Of a stretch of 64,000 nucleotides of DNA, positions 53,410 to 64,000 are shown in pieces. A program made the translations under genes and the position numbers. Where the stretch lies: positions 310,001 through 374,000 of the forward strand of contig NZ_JAQTUH010000001.1 of NCBI RefSeq assembly GCF_028710345.1, in the 5' to 3' direction. Position 1 is the stretch's first letter; each line of letters starts with the position of its first letter. The notes under the pieces were generated by a model that had not been told where the DNA came from, searched no databases, and saw only the letters and a list, made by a program, of their open reading frames with translations. Origin of the DNA: Sulfuricurvum sp. Lineage in GTDB: Bacteria; Campylobacterota; Campylobacteria; Campylobacterales; Sulfurimonadaceae.

Positions 53410-53907
53410 TTAGATAAAAACAAGAAGCTTTTCGTTTGGATGGATAGCAATATGACCCTCAAGGGTATTAAGTGCGGTAATTATTGAATCAGAAAGTTGT
53501 TCGAAACGGCTAAAAAGTTGTTGTATTTTTTGCTGATCTTTTTTTGTAATGACCGAAGGATTAAGTCCTAAAAGTGTTTTTAAATAGGAAGATTTTATCT
53601 CTTTGGTATATGTGGAATGAATTTCTTGATAAATTGGTTGAAGTTCATTGTAGAAAAGTTCAATGTTTAAGACATATTTTTTTAACTCAGGAAACTTTTT
53701 AAACTGTACAGAGCGACCAAAAAACCATTTTGAAAATTCTGAATTATTCAAATCCTGTGGAATGGTTGTTACATCCACAGGTAAATTATCCGCCATATGT
53801 TTAATGCGTCGATTTAAACGTTTATGTGCGGTGGTTGCACAATGCATTTCGTTTAAAAGTTGTTGTTTTATGATAAGACCATAGTTTGTGAATTGAGGTT
53901 TACACAT
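53410..53907 (-). CDS. CZB-like (chemoreceptor zinc-binding) protein
   Basis: 165 residues, soluble. The middle part, NNSEFSKWFFGRSVQFKKFPELKKY, matches the layout of CZB domains (usual C-x-F-G-K-W-Y), and the N-terminal EMHCATTAHKRL supplies His/Cys that may bind zinc. The final histidines (EGHIAIHPNEK) could add ligands. It stands alone and is not fused to a receptor or GGDEF. Alternative: a cytoplasmic four-helix-bundle protein without metal. Confidence 0.5.
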   Translation of the reverse strand: MCKPQFTNYGLIIKQQLLNEMHCATTAHKRLNRRIKHMADNLPVDVTTIPQDLNNSEFSKWFFGRSVQFKKFPELKKYVLNIELFYNELQPIYQEIHSTYTKEIKSSYLKTLLGLNPSVITKKDQQKIQQLFSRFEQLSDSIITALNTLEGHIAIHPNEKLLVFI

Positions 53908-54078
53908 TGTTTTATTCCCCTTACATAGAAATGATTATCTAATTTTAGGAGATGATTGTGTGTGAATTGTTGCAATTTTTTCATTGTGATTAATTTATGT
54001 GGAATAAAATGGTAAAATTGAGTTAAATAATTTAAGTATTGCTGTATTTATAATATATTAACTTTTAGGAGCGCTGTC

Positions 54079-54780
54079 ATGATGCAATCTGATCTACAAA
54101 TGCTCAGAGAAAAAAGTGTCCTTTATGCTGAAGATGATACGATCACTCGTATTCAAATGACAGAAATATTAGAGATGCTATTTGCCAAAGTATATGTCGC
54201 CAGTGATGGAGAAGAAGCTTACTATCTTTATGAAGATACATCCCCGGATATACTCATCACTGATATTAAAATGCCGAAAAAAGATGGATTAAGCCTTATT
54301 CGAAGAATACGTCAACATAATTATAAACTTCCCATTATTTTGATGACCAGTTTTGCCGAGCAAGAGTTACTTTTGAGTGCGGCAAATCTTTCGATTGATG
54401 GTTATCTTGTTAAACCGGTAGAGCTTGAAAAGCTTACGTCGACAATTACCAAAGCGATTCAGCGTACTTATAAAGATGAAGGGCTTATAGTGTTAAGTAA
54501 CCATCTTTATTATAACTTTGCCACAAAAGAGCTCTATCAGAATGGGAAAGTTGTCGTTTTGGGAATAAAAGAGCAAGAGCTATTGTTGTTACTTTTAAAG
54601 GACCGTTATAAAACAATTACTAAAGACGAGATAGGAAAAGCCCTTTGGCCGTTTGACCCAATGTGTGATTCAGCTATAAAAAATATTATTTTGAGATTAC
54701 GTAAAAAACTAGGCGCAGATATTATTGTTTCTGTTCGCGGAATAGGGTACAGACTTTATAATAGTGAAGTTTTGAGCTAA
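54079..54780 (+). CDS. OmpR-family response regulator
   Basis: 233 residues. Receiver with Asp62 in LITDIKMPKKDG, EDD at 18-20, Lys in YLVKPV, then a winged-helix domain ending with SAIKNIILRLRKKLGADI and VRGIGYRLY. ATG 54079 has AGGAG 7 nt upstream; a TATAAT lies at 54049-54054. It is followed after 3 bp by the multi-PAS kinase, its likely partner. Confidence 0.92.
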   Translation: MMQSDLQMLREKSVLYAEDDTITRIQMTEILEMLFAKVYVASDGEEAYYLYEDTSPDILITDIKMPKKDGLSLIRRIRQHNYKLPIILMTSFAEQELLLSAANLSIDGYLVKPVELEKLTSTITKAIQRTYKDEGLIVLSNHLYYNFATKELYQNGKVVVLGIKEQELLLLLLKDRYKTITKDEIGKALWPFDPMCDSAIKNIILRLRKKLGADIIVSVRGIGYRLYNSEVLS

Positions 54781-54783
54781 AAG

Positions 54784-57700
54784 ATGTTGCTTCTAATCTT
54801 ATTAGGGCTGACATCATCTTTGGTTGTTATCCTTAGCTATAAGCTAATAGTACTTCAAAAAGAGCATCATCGACTGTTGCAAGATACGAAAGAAGATGAA
54901 AAAGTTCTTTTTTTAAAATCGCGCTATACCTCGATGGGAGAGACGCTTGGAAATATCGCTCATCAGTGGAAGCAACCGTTAAATGCTATCGGAACGATTC
55001 AAAACGGAATTAAAGCTGCGCTCATTTTTCAGGGGGAAATTTCTAAAGAGAAACTTTTAAACTCTGTCGAAACCAGTTTTAAACTTCTTCAGCATTTAGC
55101 AGAAACAATCGATACTTTTTACAGTTTTTTAGCCCAGAGAGGGGATGATAAGATGAGTTTTATCATCTCTGAAGAGCTCGAAAAGGTACGAAAAATTACC
55201 GAATATTCGTTTAAAAATAGTAATATCGTACTGAAGTTTGAATTGGAAGTTAACCCAACTATTCGGGGAAATGCCAACGAATTCACCCACGCGATTCTGA
55301 ACCTAATTCTCAATGCTAAAGATGCTTTTGATGATGAAAAAATTGTAAATCCTACGATTAGTGTTCAGGTATTAGAGAAGGAAAAAACATCTATTATTAT
55401 CGTGTCCGATAATGCTGGAGGAATCCGTATCAAGCCGATTGATATGGTTTTTGATCTTCATATTACGACCAAAGAGAGCGGTTCAGGATTGGGGCTCTTT
55501 ATGACAAAAAATATCATCGAGAATCGTTTCGGTGGGAAGATAACAGTTAAAAATAAAAAGAGAGGCGCATGTTTTACAATAGAACTCCCCTATGAAGAAT
55601 ATAGTGAGCACCATAATAATATCATTACTGTCGATGAGCAATTAACCTTAGAGCGGATCAATCAACTCTCCCATAAAATCATCGAACTCGAAGAGGTTGA
55701 AAAAGCCCTCAAAAAATGGGCAGATATCTTCAAACAAGCGCACTGGGCCATAGCTATTCATGTAGGGACTAGTAATACATTCGAGCTAACAAATGCTGCA
55801 TTTCAAAAACTATACGGATACACTGCTGCTGAATTTAAAACGTTGAGTGTCTCTGAACTTTTTACCCCTGAGTCGCTTCCAATGTTCGAAAATCTTCAAA
55901 AAGAGGCATTTGTAAAAGGGTATATTACTTTTGAAGCGGTACATAAACGCAAAGATGGTTCTACGTTTCCCGTATCAGTTGAGCTTATTATTATCAAAGA
56001 CGAAGAGGGGGAAATCCTCTACCATATGGAAAATATATGGGATTTGAGTGAGAAAAAAGCGGCTGAAAGAGATCTTTTACTCATTAACAAAGCCTTTAAC
56101 AATACGAATGAAGCGACCTATATCATGATAAGGGATCGCTTTATTCAGGTTAACGACGGGGCATGTAAGATGTTAGGGTATAGTCATCAGGAATTTGCAG
56201 TAATGACCCTTTCAGATATCGATTCTGACGTAACGGAAGAACATATCAACGCCATTAAAGATAATGTTGAACAGCATATAACTTATCGAGTGGAGAGGCA
56301 ACATCGTACAAAAGATGGGCGAATATTGGATGTAGAAATTGTTGCTAGCTTCTTCGAGCACGATGGCGTGACGTATTCATTTGCCGCTACTAGGGACATT
56401 ACAAAACAGAAAAAAGCGCGGGAAGAGCTTCTCCTCAAAGAGTTTGCCCTTAATACTATCAACGAAGCGGTATATCTGATTGATGAAAATTCCATGTTCC
56501 ACTATGTCAATGAGGGAGCTTGTAGTGCTTTAGGCTATACCAAAGAGGAACTTTTTTCTATGAGTGTTAGCGATATTGATCCTAATGTATCTACTGCATT
56601 TTGGAAAGAGCATTGGAAAGATATTAAAAGGCTTGGAACAACACTTACACCGACACAACATAAAAGAAAAGATGGTAGTATCTATCCCATCGAGGTAAGT
56701 TCAAATTACTTTGAATATAATGGGACCGAATACAGCCTTGCTGTCGCACGAGACATTACTGAACGCAAGCTTCTTGAACAGCAAAAAGATAATGAGCGTA
56801 TGCGTCTTTTCTTTGAGCGACAACTTGTTGGTATGGCGATTGTCTCATCGGATAAAAAATGGTTACAAACAAATCAAAAGCTACAAGAGATGCTTGGCTA
56901 TACACATGAAGAGCTCGATGGGCACACCTGTGTTGAGTTAACGTATCCTGATGATATTGTTGCTGATTTGGAACTTTTTGGGCAACTATTAAAGGGTGAA
57001 ATTGATGATTATATGCTCGAAAAACGTTTCTATCGTAAAGATGGAACTATCGTGTATACAAAACTTGCCGTAAGTTGTGTTCGAAATGATGATCGCAGTG
57101 TCAACTATGTGCTTGTTCTTCTTGAAGATATTACGGAGCAAAAACATACACACAAATCATTGGTTGCTAGAGAACGAGAACTTCGAGCTTTAGCTGATTC
57201 ATCACCTGGAATGATGGGCGCATTTCATCTCCGTTCTGACGGTTCATTTAGTATGCCATATGTTTCCCCTAATATTATAGAACTTTTTGGATTAAACCCT
57301 CACGATGTGAGAGAAGATGCGACACTCCTAATGGCTCTAAATCATCCAGAGGATACCGAACGAATACATACATCAATCCTTGAATCAGCTCAGTCAATGA
57401 GTATTTGGCATGAAGAATACCGCATTATTCATCCAACTAGAGGGATCCGATGGATGGAGAGTCATACAAAACCAGAATTGCATCCAGAAGGTGGAATTAT
57501 TTGGTATGGGTACGTACACGATATTACTGAACGCAAAAAGTTGGAAGCCTTACTAGAAAAAGAGCGTAAATTTCTCATCGATGCTCAACGTGTCTCTCAT
57601 ACGGGTAGCTGGTATTTGGATATACGTAATGATATCCTCACATGGTCGGATGAAACCTATAGGATATTTGAGTTTGATAAAGAGCATATAGATGATCTCC

Positions 57701-59529
57701 ATAAAGCTTTCTACGAGTGCGTTCATCCTGAGGATCGGGAGATGGTACAAGCACCGTATTTAGAATCCTTGAATACGAAGCTCCCCTACAAGATAGAGCA
57801 CCGGATTGTTATGCGTGACGGTAGAATTAAATATGTTATCGAGAGCTGTGAACATGTATATGACCATGATGGCATACAGCTGTATTCGATAGGGACGGTG
57901 CAAGACATCACAGTACGCAAACAGTTGGAAGAAAAACTATCTGATTCGTATGCATTTCTAAATCAATTAATCGACTCCGTTCCCGATTCTATTTTTGTCA
58001 AAAATAAAGAACATATTTGGGTATTGTTAAATAAAGCTTTTTGTGAATTAATCGGTCAATCGCGGGAATTGTTAATTGGAAAATCCGATTATGATTTTTT
58101 CCCGAAAGAAGAAGCTGATGTTTTTTGGGAAAAAGACGAGCTTGTTTTTCAATCAGGCGAAAGCAATCACAACGAAGAGTCCTTCACCGCCACTGATGGT
58201 ACTACACACCATATTGAAACCGTCAAATCGATGTTTGTCGGCAGGGATGGAAAAGAGTATCTCATAGGGACTATCAGGAATATTACCGAACGCAAACAAA
58301 TCGAAGACAAACTGCAATCAAATAGAAATCTCCTCCACGCTATCTTAGAGAGTTCTCCTGATGTGATCACTTTTGCTCTTGATACACACTATCGCTATAT
58401 TGCCTTTGATTCCAAACATGCTTATGTAATACGTACGATGTTCGGCAAAGAGATCGCTATCGATATGGATATGTTTGACGTGATAGGTTCTAATGCTGAT
58501 AGTGATGTTGCAAAACGAAGCTTTGATCGAGCATTAGCAGGAGAGAGTTTTATAGCTGAAGAGGAATACGGGGATGAAGGCCTCTCACGTCATTACTGGC
58601 AAATATATTACGCCCCTATCTACTCAGAGAGTAACGAGATTATTGGACTTACCTGTTTTAACATGGATATCACCAAACGAAAACAAGCAGAAAAGACTAT
58701 TCAAGAACTTAATGCTTCACTGGAAAACAATGTCCAAATCCGGACCGCTCAGCTTCAAAATGTGCTTATGACTATGCAATATGAGATTGACGAACGAAAA
58801 AAAATAGAGCATATTTTAAGAGAAAGAGAAGAAACTTTTCGTGCTATTGTAGAGAATTCCCCAGATGTTATCAGCCGTTATGATTTACAAATGTGCCGTA
58901 CCTATGTCAATCCGATGATGCAATATCTATTAGGGAAACCATTAGAGGAAATTTTAGGCAAAACTCCACATAAATTCTCCCCACTCCCTGATATAGAAAA
59001 GTTCGAACAGCTTTTTAACATGGTAGTTCGTACGGGAACTGAAATTGAATATGAAGGGGAGTACCTCACTACATGGGGTGAGAAACGTTGGGGAAATCAG
59101 CGGATTATTCCAGAATTTGATAATGACCACAATGTTATCAGTGTCATGGTGATTGGACGTGATATAACGGTCCGGATTGAAGCGGAAAAACGGCTTAAAC
59201 TCCTTGAAATTGCACTCAACAATGCCAATGATGCTATTTACGTCATAGATGACAATAGTTCGATAATCTATGCCAATGATGCTTCATGTACAATGCTAGG
59301 CTATACAAAAGATGAGCTACTCTCTATGAAAATCTATGAGGTGGACGTTTATTTGTCCAAAGAACAATTAAGCGTTATTGAGAGTAGTGTTGATAGGGAA
59401 AAAACAGTAACATTCGAGACTAAGCACAAAACAAAAGAGGATTGTATTATTGATGTGCTGGTTACAATGACTTACTTTGAATATGAAAATATCCGTTATG
59501 GAGTATCTTTAACTAAAAGTATCCATTAG
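54784..59529 (+). CDS. Histidine kinase with N-terminal core and ten C-terminal PAS domains
   Basis: 1581 residues. One membrane helix (about 4-24), then HisKA with His60 in NIAHQWKQPLN and an ATP domain with NLILNAKDAF (N box, about 170-180), DNAGGI and GSGLGLFMTK. Ten PAS domains of about 120-130 residues follow from about residue 311, most ending in DITERK-type linkers. PAS usually sits before a kinase, so the order is inverted. The last PAS ends at SLTKSIH without the DITERK linker, and no GGDEF or other output follows, suggesting a lost C-terminal part. It would sense several signals through these domains. Partner: the regulator at 54079. Confidence 0.85.
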   Translation: MLLLILLGLTSSLVVILSYKLIVLQKEHHRLLQDTKEDEKVLFLKSRYTSMGETLGNIAHQWKQPLNAIGTIQNGIKAALIFQGEISKEKLLNSVETSFKLLQHLAETIDTFYSFLAQRGDDKMSFIISEELEKVRKITEYSFKNSNIVLKFELEVNPTIRGNANEFTHAILNLILNAKDAFDDEKIVNPTISVQVLEKEKTSIIIVSDNAGGIRIKPIDMVFDLHITTKESGSGLGLFMTKNIIENRFGGKITVKNKKRGACFTIELPYEEYSEHHNNIITVDEQLTLERINQLSHKIIELEEVEKALKKWADIFKQAHWAIAIHVGTSNTFELTNAAFQKLYGYTAAEFKTLSVSELFTPESLPMFENLQKEAFVKGYITFEAVHKRKDGSTFPVSVELIIIKDEEGEILYHMENIWDLSEKKAAERDLLLINKAFNNTNEATYIMIRDRFIQVNDGACKMLGYSHQEFAVMTLSDIDSDVTEEHINAIKDNVEQHITYRVERQHRTKDGRILDVEIVASFFEHDGVTYSFAATRDITKQKKAREELLLKEFALNTINEAVYLIDENSMFHYVNEGACSALGYTKEELFSMSVSDIDPNVSTAFWKEHWKDIKRLGTTLTPTQHKRKDGSIYPIEVSSNYFEYNGTEYSLAVARDITERKLLEQQKDNERMRLFFERQLVGMAIVSSDKKWLQTNQKLQEMLGYTHEELDGHTCVELTYPDDIVADLELFGQLLKGEIDDYMLEKRFYRKDGTIVYTKLAVSCVRNDDRSVNYVLVLLEDITEQKHTHKSLVARERELRALADSSPGMMGAFHLRSDGSFSMPYVSPNIIELFGLNPHDVREDATLLMALNHPEDTERIHTSILESAQSMSIWHEEYRIIHPTRGIRWMESHTKPELHPEGGIIWYGYVHDITERKKLEALLEKERKFLIDAQRVSHTGSWYLDIRNDILTWSDETYRIFEFDKEHIDDLHKAFYECVHPEDREMVQAPYLESLNTKLPYKIEHRIVMRDGRIKYVIESCEHVYDHDGIQLYSIGTVQDITVRKQLEEKLSDSYAFLNQLIDSVPDSIFVKNKEHIWVLLNKAFCELIGQSRELLIGKSDYDFFPKEEADVFWEKDELVFQSGESNHNEESFTATDGTTHHIETVKSMFVGRDGKEYLIGTIRNITERKQIEDKLQSNRNLLHAILESSPDVITFALDTHYRYIAFDSKHAYVIRTMFGKEIAIDMDMFDVIGSNADSDVAKRSFDRALAGESFIAEEEYGDEGLSRHYWQIYYAPIYSESNEIIGLTCFNMDITKRKQAEKTIQELNASLENNVQIRTAQLQNVLMTMQYEIDERKKIEHILREREETFRAIVENSPDVISRYDLQMCRTYVNPMMQYLLGKPLEEILGKTPHKFSPLPDIEKFEQLFNMVVRTGTEIEYEGEYLTTWGEKRWGNQRIIPEFDNDHNVISVMVIGRDITVRIEAEKRLKLLEIALNNANDAIYVIDDNSSIIYANDASCTMLGYTKDELLSMKIYEVDVYLSKEQLSVIESSVDREKTVTFETKHKTKEDCIIDVLVTMTYFEYENIRYGVSLTKSIH

Positions 59530-59699
59530 GGCAAAACTTTTTCTTTAGAAAGAAGAGATTCTATCTCTATTTTACACTTTTTCAATGCACTGATGTTTTG
59601 ATTTTTTATACGATTTTCGATTTTTTGTAAAGATTTTATTGTGGTAAATATTTGATTAAATGCTTTACAAATAGTTTCATCACTGTTTTCATTACTCAT
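59526..59699 (-). CDS. Small acidic-basic coiled protein
   Basis: 57 residues from MSNENSDETICKAF. Not recognised. Mostly helix-forming with a heptad-like pattern (ICKAFNQIFTTIKSLQKIENRI) and a lysine-rich second half. ATG 59699 has GGAG 6 nt upstream on the minus strand, a good sign of translation. Overlaps the 3' end of the big kinase gene by 4 bp on the opposite strand. Confidence 0.5.
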   Translation of the reverse strand: MSNENSDETICKAFNQIFTTIKSLQKIENRIKNQNISALKKCKIEIESLLSKEKVLP

Positions 59700-59864
59700 A
59701 ATAGACTCCATCTATTTTGTGTATTTAAAATACTATACTGAAAATTATTTTACTGTTAAATCGGTCATATAATGGTCTTATAGCAGAGAATATATATGAC
59801 CGTTTCGTGACTTAAATATTGATATGATTACAAGGATTAAGTTTAAATTAGAGGAATAGTTTAT

Positions 59865-59897
59865 ATGATGAACTATAGAGTTTTTTTATGTCTGTAG
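59865..59897 (+). CDS. 10-codon leader ORF overlapping the GGDEF-EAL gene
   Basis: ATG ATG at 59865 after AGAGGAATAG opens a 10-codon frame (MMNYRVFLCL) ending at TAG 59895-59897, 7 bp past the ATG of the next gene (59888). The main gene has only a weak site of its own, so coupling is possible. Confidence 0.3.
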   Translation: MMNYRVFLCL

Positions 59898-61951
59898 AAG
59901 AACAAAATTTAGAAAAATTAAAATATATTTTCGATAATGCTAAAGTAGGGATTACAATTTGCAATGCTGAGAATAATCGTTTAGAGATGGTGAATCCGGC
60001 ATTTGCTCATATTCATGGCTATGAACCTCATGAGCTGATCGGGACCTATTCCAATGAAGTTTTTGCCCCTGAATGTATGTTACGATTAAATGAATTTGAG
60101 CACAGTTTATCATGTGGAATAAACGATATCGTATTTGAAGCTACCCATATACGTAAAGATGGCTTACCGGTATATGTTTCGGTTCATATTACGGTGATAA
60201 AAGATGAATCGGGGAGTATTAAACAACGAATTGTTAATCTTCAAGATATCACTGAACGTAAACAGATGGAAGATGAAATAAAATACAATGAAGCTCGTCT
60301 GAAAGAAGCCCAAAAAATTGCAAAAATTGGGAGTTGGGAATATTTGTTTCCTGATTTAAGTCTCACATTTTCAGATGAGATGTACCGTATTTTTGAGATA
60401 GAACAAACAGTATCACACGCGTCGTATGAAGAGTATATTAACACTATCTATCCCGAAGATCGTAAGAGACTCGAAACAATTTTTGACGAGTCTGTAAAAA
60501 ACAAAGTACCTTATGATATCGTTCACCGCCTTTTGATGAACGATGGACGGATTAAATATGTTCAAGAACGGGGTAAAACCATCTATGATGAGGATGGAAA
60601 TCCGATTCGTAGCATTGGAACGGTACAAGATATCACCGAGCAAAAAAATATTCAAAAAAAAATCGAACATATGGCACATCATGATGCTCTAACGGGATTA
60701 CCGAATCTCGCTTTAGCAAAAATGCATACCGAAAAGATTATTGAAAAAGGGAAATCGCTAGATAATAAAGTTGCTATTCTCTTTATCGACCTCGATGGTT
60801 TTAAGTCGATCAATGATTCTTTGGGGCATTCATTAGGAGATTTGGTACTTAAAATGGTCGCTTCGCGTTTGATGGAAGTGACAGGGATAAACGATATCCT
60901 CAGTCGCCAAGGGGGAGATGAATTTTTATTGATTTGCTCTGATATCAAAGATGTGGGTGAAGTGATAAATATTTCCGAAAAACTTCTCCATGTTTTTGAA
61001 GAATCTTTTCATGTTCATAACCATTTTTTATCTTTGTCTGCTTCGGTTGGGATATCTCTTTATCCTGATCATGGGGAAAGTTTTGAAGTACTTCTTCAAA
61101 GTGCCGATACCGCAATGTACAAAGCGAAAGAGCAGGGAAAAAACGGATATTGTTTTTATACTCAGCAAATGAATCATAATATGATTGGGCAATTCAAACT
61201 TGTAAACGATCTGAAAACGGCATTGAAACGAGAAGAATTCATTCTCCATTATCAGCCACAAATCGAGTTAAGTAGTAAACGTATTATGGGTGTTGAAGCC
61301 CTTATCCGTTGGAATCATCCCCAATTAGGGATGATATCTCCGATGAGTTTTATTCCGATTGCTGAATCCAGCGGTCAAATCGTCCAAATCGGTCAGTGGG
61401 TTATTGAAGAGGCGTGTACTCAAGCAGCTCTTTGGCATCAAAATGGGATAGAAATTAGTGTGGCTGTTAATATTTCTGCCGTTCAATTTAGACGTGGTAA
61501 TCTCGAATCGGTCATCATTAAAGCACTTATTAATTCAGGATTAAATCCTAAATTTTTAGAGTTAGAACTCACAGAATCAATTATGATGCAAGATATTGAG
61601 AGTACCCTTGAAACTGTCCATAATCTAAAAGCTTTGGGGATTCAATTCTCTATCGATGATTTTGGTACGGGATATTCGTCTCTTGCATATCTCAAACGTT
61701 TTGCTGTTGATAAGCTCAAGATTGACCAGTCATTTGTTCGAGATATCGTCCAAGATCAAGAAGATGCAGCTATCGTCAATACCATTATTCAAATGGCAAA
61801 AAATCTTAATCTTAAAACGATTGCAGAGGGTGTAGAAGTTAAAGAGGTATTAGATATATTGGAACGTTATGGGTGTGATGAGGTGCAGGGGTATTATTTT
61901 GCTAAACCGATGGATGCTAAAGCATTTGAAGAGTATGTAGCGCAAAGATAA
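59888..61951 (+). CDS. PAS-PAS-GGDEF-EAL c-di-GMP turnover protein
   Basis: 687 residues without membrane helices. Two PAS domains (about 5-125, 130-255), both ending in DITE linkers, then a GGDEF domain with QGGDEFLLIC (about residue 343) and an EAL domain with GVEALIRW (about 468), DDFGTGYSSLAYL and KIDQSFV. The active-site motifs are intact in both, so both synthesis and hydrolysis of c-di-GMP are possible. No RxxD I-site is seen (GINDILSRQGGDEF lacks R at the right place). It sits downstream of the multi-PAS kinase. Confidence 0.92.
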   Translation: MSVEEQNLEKLKYIFDNAKVGITICNAENNRLEMVNPAFAHIHGYEPHELIGTYSNEVFAPECMLRLNEFEHSLSCGINDIVFEATHIRKDGLPVYVSVHITVIKDESGSIKQRIVNLQDITERKQMEDEIKYNEARLKEAQKIAKIGSWEYLFPDLSLTFSDEMYRIFEIEQTVSHASYEEYINTIYPEDRKRLETIFDESVKNKVPYDIVHRLLMNDGRIKYVQERGKTIYDEDGNPIRSIGTVQDITEQKNIQKKIEHMAHHDALTGLPNLALAKMHTEKIIEKGKSLDNKVAILFIDLDGFKSINDSLGHSLGDLVLKMVASRLMEVTGINDILSRQGGDEFLLICSDIKDVGEVINISEKLLHVFEESFHVHNHFLSLSASVGISLYPDHGESFEVLLQSADTAMYKAKEQGKNGYCFYTQQMNHNMIGQFKLVNDLKTALKREEFILHYQPQIELSSKRIMGVEALIRWNHPQLGMISPMSFIPIAESSGQIVQIGQWVIEEACTQAALWHQNGIEISVAVNISAVQFRRGNLESVIIKALINSGLNPKFLELELTESIMMQDIESTLETVHNLKALGIQFSIDDFGTGYSSLAYLKRFAVDKLKIDQSFVRDIVQDQEDAAIVNTIIQMAKNLNLKTIAEGVEVKEVLDILERYGCDEVQGYYFAKPMDAKAFEEYVAQR

Positions 61952-62013
61952 AAATTTATCTTTTAAGCTAAGTCTCACTACTCACTTCGTTCGGCACTTT
62001 TACTTTTAGACCT

Positions 62014-62036
62014 AAAAACGTCCATAGAGGACGTTT

Positions 62037-62038
<2 letters not shown>
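62014..62038. terminator. Bidirectional terminator between groEL and the GGDEF-EAL gene
   Basis: AAAAACGTCC pairs with GGACGTTTTT (10 bp, loop ATAGA). A and T tracts give a T-run on both strands, so it serves the convergent groEL transcript and the plus-strand gene. It overlaps the groEL stop codon (62037-62039). Confidence 0.85.
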
Positions 62039-63680
<1,642 letters not shown>

Positions 63681-63694
63681 TTAATAATAGATAA

Positions 63695-63955
63695 TTATTT
63701 AATAATTCCGAGTAAATCACTTGTAGTAATAACCAAATAGGTTTTACCTTCAAGTGTTAATTCGGTTCCTGAATACTTACCGAAAACAACGACATTACCA
63801 ACCTCTACATTGCTAACTTTATCGCTTACCGCAACAACAGTCCCTTGAGAAGGTTTTTCTTTAGCATTATCAGGAATAATGATACCTGATGCAGTTGTTG
63901 ATGATTCTTCGAGACGTTGAACCAAGACTCGTTTTCCAAGTGGTTGAAAATTCAT
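63695..63955 (-). CDS. groES: Co-chaperonin GroES
   Basis: 86 residues from [33 protein letters not shown] is the mobile loop and following strand; [15 protein letters not shown] completes the family pattern. ATG 63955 has AAGGGAA upstream; the longer frame to the window edge begins without one. The promoter lies mostly outside the window; no CIRCE repeat is visible in the 45 bp present. Confidence 0.96.
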   Translation of the reverse strand: MNFQPLGKRVLVQRLEESSTTASGIIIPDNAKEKPSQGTVVAVSDKVSNVEVGNVVVFGKYSGTELTLEGKTYLVITTSDLLGIIK

Positions 63956-64000
63956 TACATTTCCCTTTAATATGATGTTTATATGCTCGGGATTGTACAC

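Noticed and set aside
63956-64000. CIRCE element upstream of groES
   Set aside because: No TTAGCACTC/GAGTGCTAA pair is seen in the 45 bases present; the real promoter may lie outside the window.

Overview
The window looks like chromosomal DNA of a free-living member of the Campylobacterota (Epsilonproteobacteria), most like the Sulfuricurvum/Sulfurimonas group. This is inferred from the gyrA-flgP-flgQ-flgR-asd gene order known from Campylobacter jejuni, an FlgR-type sigma-54 activator without a DNA-binding domain, kinases with the HQWRQPLN-type histidine box common in this phylum, and many c-di-GMP and PAS proteins. No database search was possible, so the genus is a guess.

Positions 1-26649 are a surface-polysaccharide locus. 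The plus-strand part (1-20591) has a truncated GT4 and a GT2 glycosyltransferase, then rfbF-rfbG-rfbH and two epimerase-family genes closely matching CDP-paratose synthase (RfbS) and CDP-tyvelose epimerase (RfbE). Together these would make CDP-tyvelose from glucose-1-phosphate, except that no RfbI-type reductase is present here. Next come a polyprenyl-phosphate GT2 enzyme with a GT-C-like membrane protein, and a tightly overlapping cassette (TPP enzyme, SDR, 3-dehydroquinate-synthase-like cyclase, HpcH/HpaI-like lyase, NAD-epimerase) that looks like an undescribed sugar or cyclitol pathway. A GtrA flippase, two very AT-rich membrane proteins, a GtrB-like GT2 and a WavQ-like protein finish this arm. 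Base composition changes sharply along it, suggesting assembly by transfer. The minus-strand part (20581-26649) holds a GT2, a GT9 heptosyltransferase, dTDP-rhamnose genes rfbBDCA and galU.

Positions 26763-30892 hold a periplasmic YfiR-like protein and a membrane histidine kinase, divergent from a TonB-dependent receptor. Two tandem tRNA-Asn genes with a consensus promoter follow, then housekeeping genes on the minus strand: a radical SAM protein, hemE, UPF0114, asd, flgR, flgQ, flgP and gyrA. GTCAT-bounded repeats sit in two of the gaps.

Positions 39500-42800 are an ammonium module, amt-glnB-amt. Both transcription units carry the same palindromic operator at the same distance from a -10 box, and both amt genes are followed by a related stem-loop element. 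pyrC, a two-component pair, exbB-exbD, a 2OG-Fe(II) oxygenase and a second TonB receptor-YfiR-diguanylate cyclase operon follow (42961-50753). The two receptor/YfiR modules look like one signalling design with different outputs (kinase and c-di-GMP).

The last part has an AT-rich gap with an apparently leaderless XRE-regulator operon, a DUF475 membrane protein, small proteins, a two-component system whose kinase carries about ten PAS domains after the catalytic core, a PAS-PAS-GGDEF-EAL protein, and groES-groEL on the minus strand with a bidirectional terminator.
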